This document shows positions 33,941-46,367 of a stretch of 64,000 bases of DNA, in pieces. The notes beneath the pieces were generated by a model that saw only the letters and a list, made by a program, of their open reading frames with translations, did no database searches and had not been told where the DNA came from. Every line of letters begins with the position of its first letter. Position 1 is the first letter of the stretch. Source of the DNA: Lunularia cruciata (lineage: Eukaryota; Streptophyta; Marchantiopsida; Lunulariales; Lunulariaceae); contig OX419755.1 in the NCBI GenBank assembly GCA_948567375.1, forward strand, positions 46,691,001 to 46,755,000, read 5' to 3'. The translations under genes and the position numbers were made by a program.

Positions 33941-36900
33941 CGTCTACACAGCCCGGCTTAAGTTGTTTACTAAACAAGGTTTGTCCTTTAAATTGTGTAC
34001 ACATCTATCTTCAACAATTCAGTCTACCCTACATAACTTTTCCATACATGTCTAATGAGATTTTACAGAGCTTTTGTTGAACATGTTAAGTTATAGATTT
34101 CCACAACATAAGAAGTTTGCTGATTTTGGTTTTCTTAACACTTTGTGCAGCGTACAAGCTAAGCATCCCATGCATCTTGCAGTTACTTGTTATAAACCCA
34201 TACATTTTTGGCATGGTTTAGTCTAGTGCATTGCTTTTTACTGCTCTAAGACATCATTCCAAAACAATTTGAAACATGCTTAGAAGACCTTATGCATATA
34301 AACTTAGTAAAAGTTAATAATATTTGAACAAACAAATCACAATAAACAAAATACTCTTTATGTCCATTCATGCTTCAAAATGAAAAAAGACATATATATA
34401 TATATATATATATATAGGGCTATGATCTACATGTAATACTTGTCACTATCAACACTACCATCTAGAATAGTGAATTTGGATCAGTTGCATAATTGCTACT
34501 ACCACCACCCAAAACCTAAGAGAATCTATCTCAAACAATGTTTTGATTGTACTCTTAATCTCATCATGGGTTTCCAATTTATGCTAATTGTGGAATAACA
34601 CTTTCATTCCTTTCTTTAATTCTGAGTTCAATACTTTGGATTTTATTTCCTTTGTCTTTGGATTACCTGCTCAGCCTCAATTTTCACTTCTATGCTTCTA
34701 CAAAGTAGGTACATGTGTTTCTCAATTTTTGCAACTTTTGTGCTTCTATCTTTGATATCTTGCATCTCTCTCAAGTTTCTACAAACTCACTTTTCTATTT
34801 ACTTTTGTTTGCAAAATCTTGTCACAATGTAGCAAGAGTATGAATGATCTTTGAATTCAATTTTAAAATCTTTTTTCTATAAAGTGAATCATTATCTCCT
34901 TCTCAAGATATAATTGCCACTTTGGTCTACCATCTGGACATAGTATCTCTTCAATTCTTGTTCTTGATGATAGGGCAACATCTTCATGCATTCTTGGAGC
35001 ATTGTCTTTTGGTCTCATTCTCGACACATATTCCATTTGACTCTCGTCTTTAAACACCTAAATCTAGCCTTTTGGTACTTGGGAAAGTAAATGGAATTTA
35101 ATCTACTCTAGACTCTGAATTTGTTCTTCTTCAATGATTGATTGACTGAAATTTTCCTCCATTCTCCATATGAGGCTCTATTTAAGCCTTTTTAGCCCCT
35201 TCCTCACTTGGATATATGCACTTGAAACTCGTCCAATCATCTTAATTTTAAATAGCACCCACACAAATACTCACCAATGTGGGAGGAGATATACCTGCAC
35301 ACCTCCAAACATCAGGTCCATGCAATCAAAGCAAAGACATATATGATTCAACTTATCTTTTATTGTTCTCCATCTATGCTTGTATTCTTTGTCAGTGATA
35401 CCTATTACTCTTGTTCTTCCAATCCCTTGCTTTCTTGTAAGATTTCATATACCGTGCACACGTCTTGTACAATTTGTTGCTAGCCAATGAAGGTAAAAAT
35501 CCTCTCCCATGCCAAAAAAAATAGAGTGTCCATGTAACTAAAAGCCATGCTCTTTTGAACTGGACTTTTCTAATTGCAAAATTACTATTTTGAATTTGTG
35601 CAGAATACTTTTTATCCGCTAGATAATCTAGTATTTGTGCATAATGATGGGGAATCATGAAAAACATATTATCCTTACCATTCCCACCTTTTTCCTTTTT
35701 CTCCAATGGCAAAGATTTAAGAAGCTCTTTGAGTTCCACTAGTGCACATCATTATGCAAAACCTATCATCCTTACCGTTCCCACCTTTTGCCTTGTTCCT
35801 TGTTGGCAAAGATGATGAAACTATTTTATGAAGCTCTTGGAATTCCACTAGTGTGTGTTCCAATGGAATTAACTTGGGGAGCTAAAATGGAATTATTATG
35901 AATGAAATGGAAAGTTAAAATGGATCAAGGAGCAATAGAATCTGAAGCTATAATGGATTAATTGGAAAGGGAAATGAGTATGATCAACTGGAAAGGGAAA
36001 TGAGAGTGCTAAGGTCACTTATTGATTTGGTTGCTATCAATTCAATTGAAAATCTCAATGGGTCAATCACAATTTTCTTGTTGGTGGTATTGTTTAGGAT
36101 CTGCTCACAATCTTGCTGCAAAGAACCTACTGTAGTGCAAACTTCTCATATTGCAATTTCAATGTATGTTTTAGATTCACATAGTTTGAAACTTCACAAA
36201 TCCAACTAACCATCCAGCCAAGAGGGGGAAGAATTCAAATATATCAACTTTGTCTATATTGGTCTCTATTAGCTCCACATGGCACTTCCAGATCTTATAG
36301 TTTAAACTTTCCACATAGTTTGTTGTTCCAAATTTATATCTCATATTTTCTTGTTGATTAATATTCTGATGCATTGTCACCCTCTGATATGGCCTCCTCT
36401 ATGTCCTTTTATCCCCAAATTTTATCTTTTGTTTGTGATTGTCTTTTGGCATGACTTTACTAGTGAAGTCCCTGATTTGGCTAGAAACACTCAAAACTGA
36501 AAATTCTATAACTAACCCATAAGCCACTTTCATGACTCGTAAGATGATTTATAGGACTGATCTATTTTCACTTCAAAAAGTTTATAGTTATTAATAAAAA
36601 TTTATGGATATCAATGCATGGCCCCTAGAAATCAATTACCTTTGAATTCGAATCCATCCTTTGTGCCCGATGTAGAATGGCACTAGGGTTTACAATAGTT
36701 ACTTCTTGGCGTTCTATTGATGATGTATGTTTATTCACTTTTGAATCAGATTACATTTAATATCCGATACCAATTGCATACACTATTACCAAGAGTATTA
36801 GATTTGACAAGGTTGACTGAATAACTTGAGAATGTACTTGGTACGTGCGATGCATTATTAATCTTTGAACAGCGTTACAATTGCATTCTTCACTAATCTC

Positions 36901-39430
36901 GAGCAAGAATCAGGCATGCACTGTGATTTTGGTACAAAATGATACATTGCTTGGATCACAATCGTGATCGTATCCCTATGATATCCAATGATAAGATTTA
37001 TTGAATAGATTACCATTCTTGTGTTTGTTTTATACTGTTGATATTTTAAAGTAGTTAGTTTAAATTTTTAGTTTAATTAGCAATTTTAGATTATTTTAAT
37101 AAATATTTAATAACAATAATATAATATAATACTCATTCTGAATTATAAAAGTTTTACAATAAAACTATTACTGATTTTACTTTTCTTATGATATGCGAGT
37201 ATTGGCATTTGAGAATATAAAAATCTTATTTTAAGAGTGCGATGGATAATTGATCAAGGGAGATTGCAGAACTACTAAATCCATTTTGACATTCTTGATC
37301 CTTGATTTATTGATAATCTTAGAAAAAAATCAAAATATTGAAAATTGTGTTCTTATAAACAGAAGATACTCCAAATATACTCTTGTTAATTCTAGCAATG
37401 AAGTATAGTTCACGTTATATTTTTACCTCAATACCTGAATGATAATACAAGATCTATTACATAGTCTAACCTTAGTATCTATATTTACAATAATATAATT
37501 GGATAACTTTCCTTAACATCAAACTTAGAAGAAGAAGGTCCATTAAAAATAAGTGAGTTTGAAAGTCAAAAAGGATAAGTCCTGTGTTTACGCTTGAGCT
37601 CCATCCGCTGTATTAAAGAAGAGATATTAACTTGTCTATTTTTTAATCCCCTCATACCTACTAATAGACGACCCGTGCTCCTGCGCCTATTCCTCCAAAT
37701 ACAGGTGTTCGTTAACTTTTCCATTTTCTTCGTCAAACAGAAGAAGCTGTACAAGGTACTTATAAAGATCTCCAGCTTTATTGGTCCTCTCTAGACCACC
37801 CGTATCCGACGAGGTGTGATGTAAAATTCAGTAAAATTTTAGCAAAACTTTGTTTTCTAAAGTAGACCTATTCCCATTTCGATAACAACTTACGTTCTAA
37901 CAACTTCCATAACAACTTACGTTTATCCAATTCGGTTGTTGGCGCATGTACACTTATGTAACCGTTTTTTCCATTTTTCTTGATGCAGTATGAACGTCCG
38001 GTTTTGGGCTATTTTATTACTGTGTAATATGACATGGGACATGAACGGTCATTCTTCCATCCTATATACACGGAATAAAGATAAATAATAAGACTTTTGT
38101 ACAAAGTATATGATAGAAATAGTCTTGTCTTGCAAAAATAAAGAATCTACCTAAGATACAAAATTATTAAAGGTTTCATGAGATGTACATGAATATTTTC
38201 TAGCATGGTCAAAAAATCCATTTTATGCGTGCTCAACCTTCAGAATGTATCATACAAAAGATGGCATTTGAGTCGGCTTCAAAAATACCTCTTTTCTCCT
38301 CCATGAGCTCATCAACCCTGTACTCGGAGAACTTTCAAAGTGACTTGTGATATTTGTGACGAGTGATTATTGGCACTAGTTATCTTATGAACATAATAAC
38401 TATCATCTTAGCAAAAAATAGTAATTTTCTTTCAATACGGTAAACTCCCATAACTAAATCCTTTGTACTTTAAGGGTTTTACACTTCTATCACTAGTCTC
38501 ATAATCATCAAAGTCACCCGGGCTCTCCGTCTATTGGTAAATTAACAACTAAAAAGATAATAATTTTACTAAGTATCAATTCTCAACTGATCCTTTCTTA
38601 TAAGCATAAAATTTGTAGAAATCCTCAACCCTTGCTTTCTTGTAAGCAAAAATCTAAAGCTTACAAAGCCTTGTTTGAAATATATAAGGCTTGTTTCTTA
38701 AATTTCTTTACATTGCTTCCTTTTGCAATCATACAATTTTTTTAACTACCACATTATCTTATGCTTTAAATTCATATCATTGAATAAGAAATTTCTTGGA
38801 TTTTTTTCTATGAGTATACATATGACAAGTTCCAAAATATTTTCAACCAAAATGTCCTCTATTGAATATTCTTTTTGAAAACCATAGAAATATATATGTT
38901 AAGATAACACACACACACACAAAATGGTTGAGCTATCCATGTGCTTGTGCTAAAGACAATATGAAAAGCTCTTTTTTCTCTCTAAACACAAAAATACAAT
39001 CTTACATCCCATCATAATCTAGCTCCACTTTTTGAGGAGTAGCAAAAACAAATGCCATTGATAATGGGATCAGTTTTTCATCAATAGATTTCTGTTCAAT
39101 ATTGAGATGCAAAGAAGAAATAACCCCACATAAATTTCTCTACATCAAAATATTGAATGCAAGCAAAGGATATACTTTCTTGCAAATCTCTTACAAGTAC
39201 AAATCCTATAACAATCTTCCTTCCTTATTTGAGCACTTGACTTTAAGTTTGCCTTTAAACAAAACAAATCAGAGTTTGTTATTACCCTTCCTTTGGTAGG
39301 TCCCTTATGATGATGCTTTACTCTATCTTGGAAAATAGGAACTAACAATACATGATTGCTTGCTCTTAATGAATGCCTCTTTACCTTTTGACTAGAATTT
39401 GAAAAGAAATTCTGAAGGTGATACCATTGA
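33941..39430. other. AT-rich stretch without recognisable genes
   Basis: Contains an (AT)n run at 34392-34418, a short (AC)n at about 38907-38921, and an imperfect tandem duplication of roughly 100 bp near 35640-35855 (ttaccattcccacc... and ttaccgttcccacc...). The 35392-35739 minus frame (115 residues) has no family match I know. 37560-38060 is less AT-rich but also unassigned. I see no tRNA, LTR or RT motif. Confidence 0.5.
34392..34418. repeat. (AT)n microsatellite
   Basis: Uninterrupted alternating a and t for about 27 bases. Confidence 0.95.
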
Positions 39431-39439
39431 TTGTTCAGG

Positions 39440-41404
39440 TCCAGCGATGGAGACTGAGATCTGATAGTTACCTTCTTCCAAAAAGCCTTGGGATTGCTCC
39501 TTAACTCAGTGCTCAACTCAACCTCCTTGAGTCTAAAAAATGCCCGCTTCTTACACTTCACCAACTTTCTATAAGAAGCAAAAGCCGGATTTTGTGCAAT
39601 CTGATCAAGTGACCTATCCATAGCTTTGATCCTTGGCATTTTACAGTCTACATCATACCACCTATTGCAAGGGAGACCAAGTCTCCTCTTATGAGAACCT
39701 CTTAGAAATAAAGTAGTAGATGTAGATTGAAGAAGTGCAACCAACTGATCATTATGTTGTTGAAAATCAGAACTCCACTCCATAGAGGTCAATTTCTCTT
39801 GGATAGCTTGTAGGTACAGATCTTGCTTGTAAAAATCTCAACGGAACTTCACTGTAAAGGCATGCTCAATAGGTCATGTGGTTCTATTGGGGTAAGAAAG
39901 AAGGATGGCACAAGATAGAGGTGCATGGTCAAATTTAGGTTGAGTATCTAAAACAGTGAAATCTGAGACAAGGTGTTTATCACTGGCTGAGATGAGGATA
40001 TAGTCTATGGTGCTTGGTCCACCAGAAGCAAAGCATGTGCTCCTGCAAGTTTCAAGAAATTGAGAAAGGCCATTCAAGATTTTCAAGTTAAAACTAGTAC
40101 CAAAGTTCAAAAAGTGCTCACTCAAGGAGTTGCTAGTGAAATCTAGGGAAGAGCGGGACCAAGTAATGGAATCATCTTTTTAGGTATAAAGAGGGTCATT
40201 CTCAAGGTCGCTCAAATTAGAGATCTGATAGGCTTGGATCCTAGCATTGAAATCACCAAGAATAAGTATTGTACCTTTACTTTGAAACTCCAACACATCC
40301 TTTGTCAAGGAGTGAAGAGGCCGCATGGTGTTAAGAGCTCCACTTGAATAGATTGGTGATGTCAATGGAGCAAAGTAACAAACAGCAAGGAAGCAAGGTG
40401 TAACAACTACTCCAATCTTCAACCATTGGTATTGTCCACTTAAGTCTTGGCCTATCAAAGAGACTGATTTCTCAAAGCCAAATCTAACATAAGTAGCAAT
40501 ACCTCCAAAGCCTTGTCCTCTATGTTGCCTCTGCTTATTCTTGTTCTCTTCATCTATGTTACCTCCACTTGTTCTTTCTTGCTCCATATACAATTTCTTA
40601 TGAGTTATCACAACTCCATTATCTCTCAAGAATGCAACAAAATTTGCTTGTTTAGCCTCCTTCATTTTTGCTAATTTGCACTTCTTTGCTTGCCATTGGA
40701 GAGATGTGAGATCAGGGTCTAACCAGGTGCGCTGCTCCTTCAATACAACCTTGTTTGCCATCATTGAATTCCTTTGAGTTTTGGAGCCAAACCTCACCAA
40801 AATGCTTCTTGGTTTTGCATCTTTCTGTCCCAATCTATATGCTTGCACAATTTGAGGATAATGGACTCTCAAAGAATCAGTAATAAACTCACACACTATA
40901 GCCTTGGTATCTTCCTTCTCAATCTTTGGCAAACCTGAATTCCTCAAGGTCTTCATTCCCACCATTTGATTCTCCTTCTCAACCTCATGCTCTTGCAAAT
41001 AAGAGATTTGAGACACCTTAGTAGCTTCAACATAAGACCTCGTCTTCACTTCTAATGTGTCCACAATCTGTTGGAGCCTTCCGCTTTGTGTAGCAATGTG
41101 CTCCCAAAAAAGCAACCTTCTTGGTTGCATCAACCATCCCCTTGGTTGATGTTAATAGAAATATAGTACTCTTCTTTAGGTCTTGAATCTATTGGTTGAC
41201 CAAGTTCAATGACTCTTTTAGAGTGCTGATCTCAACCTTTACAACATCCATATCAATCATGAGAGTACTCATGCATTGGAACATAGGTGCAAAGAAGCTT
41301 CTAAGCTCTTTATAGAATTAATTAGATTTCCTATACATTTCAGCTAATTGTTGTTGCTTCAAGGCTATATCAGCAATGTCTTTCACCATCTTGGACTCCT
41401 CCAT
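39440..41404 (-). pseudogene. LINE copy 3 protein: coiled coil, RRM-like segment and endonuclease
   Basis: The open frame 40180-41133 runs 317 residues without a stop: KTRSYVEATKVSQISYLQEH, then TLRNSGLPKIEKEDTKAIVC (an LRISGLPE-like segment as in L1 ORF1 proteins), RLGQKDAKPRSILVRFGSKT, a conserved linker, and the endonuclease motif GTILILGDFNARI. ORF1-like and endonuclease parts are thus in one frame. About 80 residues including FWNVHGL are replaced by a short Gln/Lys-rich stretch (NIDEENKNKQRQHRG). Endonuclease continues at 39874-40125 (KFDHAPLSCAILL) and 39440-39792. Confidence 0.8.
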
Positions 41405-41689
41405 TATATCAATCACTAATCACTCACCATCAATCTAGTAGTTTTACTTCCAAACACCAAAACTTCAAGATTTTCAAGAAGGCATAGCTTATGTTTTACA
41501 TCTATAAGTTCTACTAGCCAGGTTTTCAAGTAAAGACTTGGAGAAGCTGGTTCTAATGAGATAAGAATCAACTCATGTGGTGCCCACATTTTTTGGTTTT
41601 TTTCCAAAATAAAGGAGAAGAAGTGTATAGAGAGGTCGGATTGCGCCTGTATGGCCGAAGAAGGCAAAGAAAAGTGTCTTTGGGATGAA

Positions 41690-41713
41690 ACCCGAAGTAA
41701 AGTGACTTCAGGT
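41690..41713 (+). promoter_or_regulatory. Conserved 9-6-9 dyad, copy B
   Basis: ACCCGAAGT, six bases, ACTTCAGGT. It is found at the same distance (about 250 bp) from the TATA box in copy A, and a weaker form occurs in copy C at 63710-63730. Confidence 0.5.
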
Positions 41714-41963
41714 CATAAGGCAAAGTCCTTGGAAATGCCCTGTCAGCAAACCATACGAAGTAAATTGTCTTCGGATCGGAGGAAGCTCAACCCGAGGCAA
41801 AGACAGTCTAACAACCTTTCGTCGGGGCGAGAAATTCAAGAAGGGGCCGTTTCAAAACTGGCGGCTCATACATATGAAGGTTGATTGATAGTGACAGGTG
41901 CATGCAAGAGGTGTGATTTCTCGGTAGAAACTTGAAGCAATTGAAGACAAAGAAGTGCAACTC

Positions 41964-41971
41964 TATAAAAA
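41964..41971 (+). promoter_or_regulatory. TATA box, copy B
   Basis: TATAAAAA in the context CAACTCTATAAAAATC, identical in copy A. The first in-frame ATG (41991) lies only about 20 bp downstream, so transcription would start at or just after it. The real start codon may therefore be the later Met near 42129 (MGGGKKNSEF). Confidence 0.6.
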
Positions 41972-41990
41972 TCAAAACTACAACGACGAA

Positions 41991-44101
41991 ATGTTGAGCA
42001 ATTTTCCTTTGCCGTTGAGAAGTCGTCTTGCAGGTGATCGGGGAAAGGGAAATAAAGTTGTACTCGGGTTAGTGCGCAAGGGAGAAGTTGCAAGAGAGAA
42101 ATCAAGAGACAGTAAGAAAGCAGAAGAGATGGGAGGAGGGAAGAAAAACTCTGAATTTGCAGTGAGAAATCATGCAATTCGGAGATTAGATGTAGTAGCG
42201 AGGATCAAAGTCTTGAGCCAACTTTGGATCACCTTTCTGGCATGGAACTGGAACATAAGTTTTCCAGGAATCATGACAGAAATCATCGAGAGTAAGTGTC
42301 TTGATGGTCCCGAGGAAGAAGGGAAGAGAGGAAATCCGGCTTGCTGGACAGAGTCGGATTGGAGACTTGTACTCGGGAAGGAGGCGGGTTCGGAGCAAGG
42401 AGCCACGTTCTTGGGGAAAGGAGAGATAGCCCAAGAAATGCAAGAGGTGAGAGATGCCTTCTCATCAAAGAGAACGAAGAATGGGTACAAAGTTGAGAGC
42501 TACAAAGACCCTGTGAGGAGAGGAATTGTGAGTGCACTAATGGCCATCCTGAAGCCGGAGAGAACCACTTATGTGATGAAACACCAAGCGGTGTTCTTTC
42601 ACAAGTTATTTGTAGGAGAACCGATCAATTGGGCAAGGTGCTTTCACGGGAGAACGAGGCAGATGGTGTGGAATCTGTGGGATAAGTCGCCTCTACACTA
42701 CATCGTACCATTTGCAGCACATTTCTACCTCGGGTTGAATTTGCTCAATTTGGCGGAGCGCAATAGAATGGTGTCTCATTTCCATCCTGACTTGAGAAGA
42801 GAAGTCGACACGGAGGAGTAGCAATACATTCTCCAAATCCGGAGCATGAACGACTACTATGCAAAGACAAGGAAAAACATGGAGGTCGTGGTAAGTACCC
42901 CGACAAAGAAGAGAACTCGGCACGCAGAAGCTGAAGAAAACAAGAAACCTTGGAAGATGCAGAAACATAACCCGAGGCGAGGGATGGTGGTGATTGAGTT
43001 GGAAGATGAAGACTTAGAAGGCAAAGCTGAGCTCAAGACGGAGGACTCAGAACGTGAGGAGGAACTTGAGCTGACACTGCAGAGTAGAGATACTAGCAGT
43101 GACAATGAAGACGGTGGAGAAATGACCTCGGCACCAGCGGCTGAAGAATACAAAGAAGAAGTGCAAGCCGAAGTAGAAGCCAAAGACAATGCGGTGCTGG
43201 AAGATGAAGTACCGGTGCTCAAGGAGAAGAAGATCGCAGTACAGTGAGGAGTTTGCTCAAGACATAAGGCAAAGTGTGAGGCGGGGCTGAGTAAAGTGAA
43301 AGCAGATGCAAAAGATAGCACGAGTAGTGAGGCCTCAATTCCGATACAAAGACTTCAGCGACGAAGGCGCATATTAGAAGAACATGAGGAGAAACATGAA
43401 ATTACTCCGTGGGAGGAAGAAGTTGCTAGTGAGGGAGTAGAGTACCTGCAGAAGGTAGTATGCCCGCTGCTGGTGAGAAGGAGAAAGAGATGGAGGCGGT
43501 GAAGGCCGAGTTTGAAGAAGAGTTGGCGATGTATAGAGAGGAATGGCTTGCAGATTGGGAACAAGAACGAAAGACAAGATTGGAGCCATTGAAGGAGATA
43601 GTCCTCAGAGTGAACGCAATGTTAAGTACAGAAGCCAACGTTTGGATTGAAGAAACAAGGTTGCACGAGTTGAAGTTGTTGGTGCAGGAGACGAGGTGAA
43701 GACAAGCAAAGAATACAAATTTGAATGCCTTGTTGATTAGTCTCAGAACTCGTGTAGACAGGAAGATCTTAGAAGTAGAAGACAATATTGTGATTAGATT
43801 AGACTTAGTGAGAATAGAGTTAGAAAAGCTTTGGCAGGATGTTAAGGCAAAACCCGAAGTAGATAACATAGGAATCCAAATGTCTTCGGAGTTGCCCTCA
43901 AAGACATTAGAGAAGAGTGGGTCGAAGGATGAAGAGTTAGATAGATTACCCACTAGTGCAATTTCAGATCAGGAAAGAGAATTGTTGGATCTGGTAGAAG
44001 ATGTAGGAGAGGTGAAACCCAAGGAAAATGTAGTAGGAAGTAAGATTACTTCGGGTTCGAGTTTGAAAGCCAAGGAAGAACTAGACATTGGATCGGAGTA
44101 G
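41991..44101 (+). pseudogene. Protein of the TGTG element, about 700 residues, unknown function
   Basis: One reading from ATG 41991 to the stop at 44101, with in-frame stops at about 42819, 43245 and 43697 and one frame change near 43480. Comparison with copy A suggests that the stops at 43245 and 43697 are CGA-to-TGA changes. Parts in order: a basic N terminus; a globular domain (about 42180-42800) with LSQLWITFLAWNWNISFPG, PERTTYVMKHQAVFFHKLF and VPFAAHFYLGLNLLNLAERN; an acidic linker; SIPIQRLQRRRRILEEHEEK; a coiled coil with EFEEELAMYREEWLADWEQE; and a C-terminal block ELPSKTLEKSGSKDEELDRL conserved in all three copies. No RT, integrase or protease motif is present. I do not recognise the family; a structural or DNA-binding role is only a guess. 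Confidence 0.75.
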
Positions 44102-46323
44102 AAATCAATTTGAGATTTGAAGGGGCAGATATAAAGAGGTGCATTGTCATTTTGGATCTGCAGGTTAGAACAATTGTTGTAGAACGGTATAGTTGTTAGA
44201 ACTATCAATTGCTTCACTATTTAAGAGTGGCATTTGCATGAAATTGTTGTTCAGTGCTCATTATTTCTGAGAATAGATAAAGCAAAGTGCTATAAAGTAG
44301 TGCTCATTGCTTGAGCTTGATTCTAAGTATCAACTTTGTGTCTATGTTTGTGAGTGTGTGAAGAATTTTGAAGTTATCAACTTTGTGTCTATGTTTGTGA
44401 GTGTGAAGAATTTTGAAGTGCAAGTCAGAGTGCTTGTTGGATGTTGGATTCCACAGCCTTGATCTTCATTCTATGTGTTTGATCCTGAGTGAAGTACAAT
44501 TAAAGCAATGCCTTGACAGATCTAAGAGGAATTGTAGTGTTTGTAGTATTCTGCATTTGTGAGTGCAGTGCGAGGTTGATGTGAAGCAATTTTGATCGAG
44601 GAAGTTTTGCCTTCAGTGGAGGGGTGGAACACAATTCTGAGGCGAAGTCGTTTTGCAATGAAGTGCCGTTTTAGGGAGAGCCTGAATCATCACAATCAAG
44701 ATTGTTTGGAAAGATTTAATGGAGTTGTGATTAAGGAGTGTGAATTTGTGACAAGACTGCGAGTCAGTGCTTGTTACTCTCTTTTGGGTGTGGTTTCTAC
44801 CTAAGAGATTAAAGACGCAACCAAGAAGAACTACATGTTACTGTTTGACTTTGTAGTTGACCAATTTTGACTCGTATCTTTGCAAGAACAAACTTTACTT
44901 ACCCGATTACCGCAAAAGTGATATTTGCCGGGTTGTCACAACTCATTTAGACATGTGAATGTAAAGATACTATATTCCAAATTTGCAGTACACAAAGCTA
45001 CCAAAGGCTGCAAAAATTGGGGACCTAGAGCTCCAAATCTGTACTCTAAACTCTATCAATAATTTTTCAATGTAAAGGTCTGAGTGAGATGATTCTAATG
45101 ACACAAAGATCACTTCATTTGGATCATTGAGTACAAAGATACAATAGCTTGAATTTTCACGTCACAAATTTCAAACTGTCACAACTTCCTTATTTGACCT
45201 CCAATAGCAACAAATTAGACCACAATAGAAACCTTGCACAATAGTGGTTCTATTGCCACCAAAACCACTTGATTTGGACCTATGAGTACATAACAATCCC
45301 ACTGCACACGTGCAGATTTTAACACCAAGTACTTGGAAGTGTTAGAGTGGAACAAATAGTCATATCATCTGCCTTGGATATTCAAATTTTGCAAATATGG
45401 ATTCAATAGGAAGCTTATGACTATGTGCCTCTTATGACATAAGAATCACCTGAATTGGGTTTGTGAGTAAGGAGAACTGGCCTTGCAAAGTTGGTACTCC
45501 AAACACAAAGATTCGCAAGATGTGATAGAATGAGAATTTTTGCCACTACATATGTTTAGAGCTTTGCCTCAAAAGAGAGTTTGTAACTCACAGATTCTTA
45601 TGAAAAAATTTTCATTGGATTTGCACTTGTGACCGCAAAGCAATACCCCTCCAAATTCTTGCACAATCACATAGACTACTCAAAGCTTCCTTAAAATTGA
45701 AAAATCTAGAACTCTTATTGTTCTGCTCAAAACTGGACAACCTTCACATTGAAAGAAAGCTCTCATCATAAGTCTTCTTATGAGATGTGAATCATTCCAT
45801 TTGCTAAAGTATTGGCAGAGATAAATTTATTCAAAATTGTAGTTTGAACACTAAAATTTGCCAAAGATGACAAAATTCAAATCCTTGTAACTTTTTGCAA
45901 AGATGTGTTTTTTGATCATACTCAATATCAATCAAAAGAGCTGTTCTAAGCATATCTAGTGCCGCAAAATTCACTCCGTTTGAACTCTTGATAATGAAGA
46001 AACAAACTCTCAAATGTGGATCCTCTATTAGAAAATGTAATCATTCATAACTTGTGCCACAAAGCTCAGAATGATGCAATCTTGGTGGTCATGCAAAGCT
46101 CTTGGCAAGGAGTTTCTAACAAGACCAAAATTGCAAGGTTGGACAAGTAAGTGCTGAGATATGGCATGCCAAATTTTCAAGAAATCTCCTCTCTCATTCC
46201 TAATCTCCTCTTTCATTAGAAATCCCCATTTGGAAAAATGTTATATATAACCAAATATTGAATCATTTTCTCATAATGTGTATATATTGTAAATATAAAT
46301 ATTCCAATTTTCAGATTATATGA

Positions 46324-46326
<3 letters not shown>

Positions 46327-46364
<38 letters not shown>
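46327..46364. repeat. (AT)n microsatellite
   Basis: About 38 bases of alternating a and t. Open frames across it (Ile-Tyr runs) are artefacts. Confidence 0.95.

Positions 46365-46367
<3 letters not shown>

Larger units (their letters stand above)
41576..44940 (+). mobile_element. Copy B of the ORF-bearing TGTG...CACA element
   Basis: Left end TGTGGTGCCCACA, right end GGGTTGTCACA, 3365 bp. Target duplication actca at 41571-41575 and 44941-44945. The empty site is visible in LINE copy 4 (50245-50275), where the sequences left and right of copy B are continuous. No terminal direct repeats are seen. It contains the best preserved reading of the family protein. The coding strand is antisense to the host LINE, as in copies A and C. 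Confidence 0.88.
39440..46210 (-). mobile_element. LINE copy 3 lacking the RT half, interrupted by copy B
   Basis: From about 46210 downwards: LINE 5' UTR (to 44946), copy B (44940-41576), the rest of the 5' UTR, coding start ATG 41404, ORF1-like and endonuclease parts. The reading stops matching the LINE at SQSPSLDLNNQ near 39440. RT and 3' tail are missing, which is not the usual 5' truncation and suggests a later deletion or rearrangement. Confidence 0.8.

Noticed and set aside
37560-38060. Possible host gene or promoter in a less AT-rich stretch
   Set aside because: Only short overlapping frames on both strands, with no recognisable domain or splice structure that I can support.
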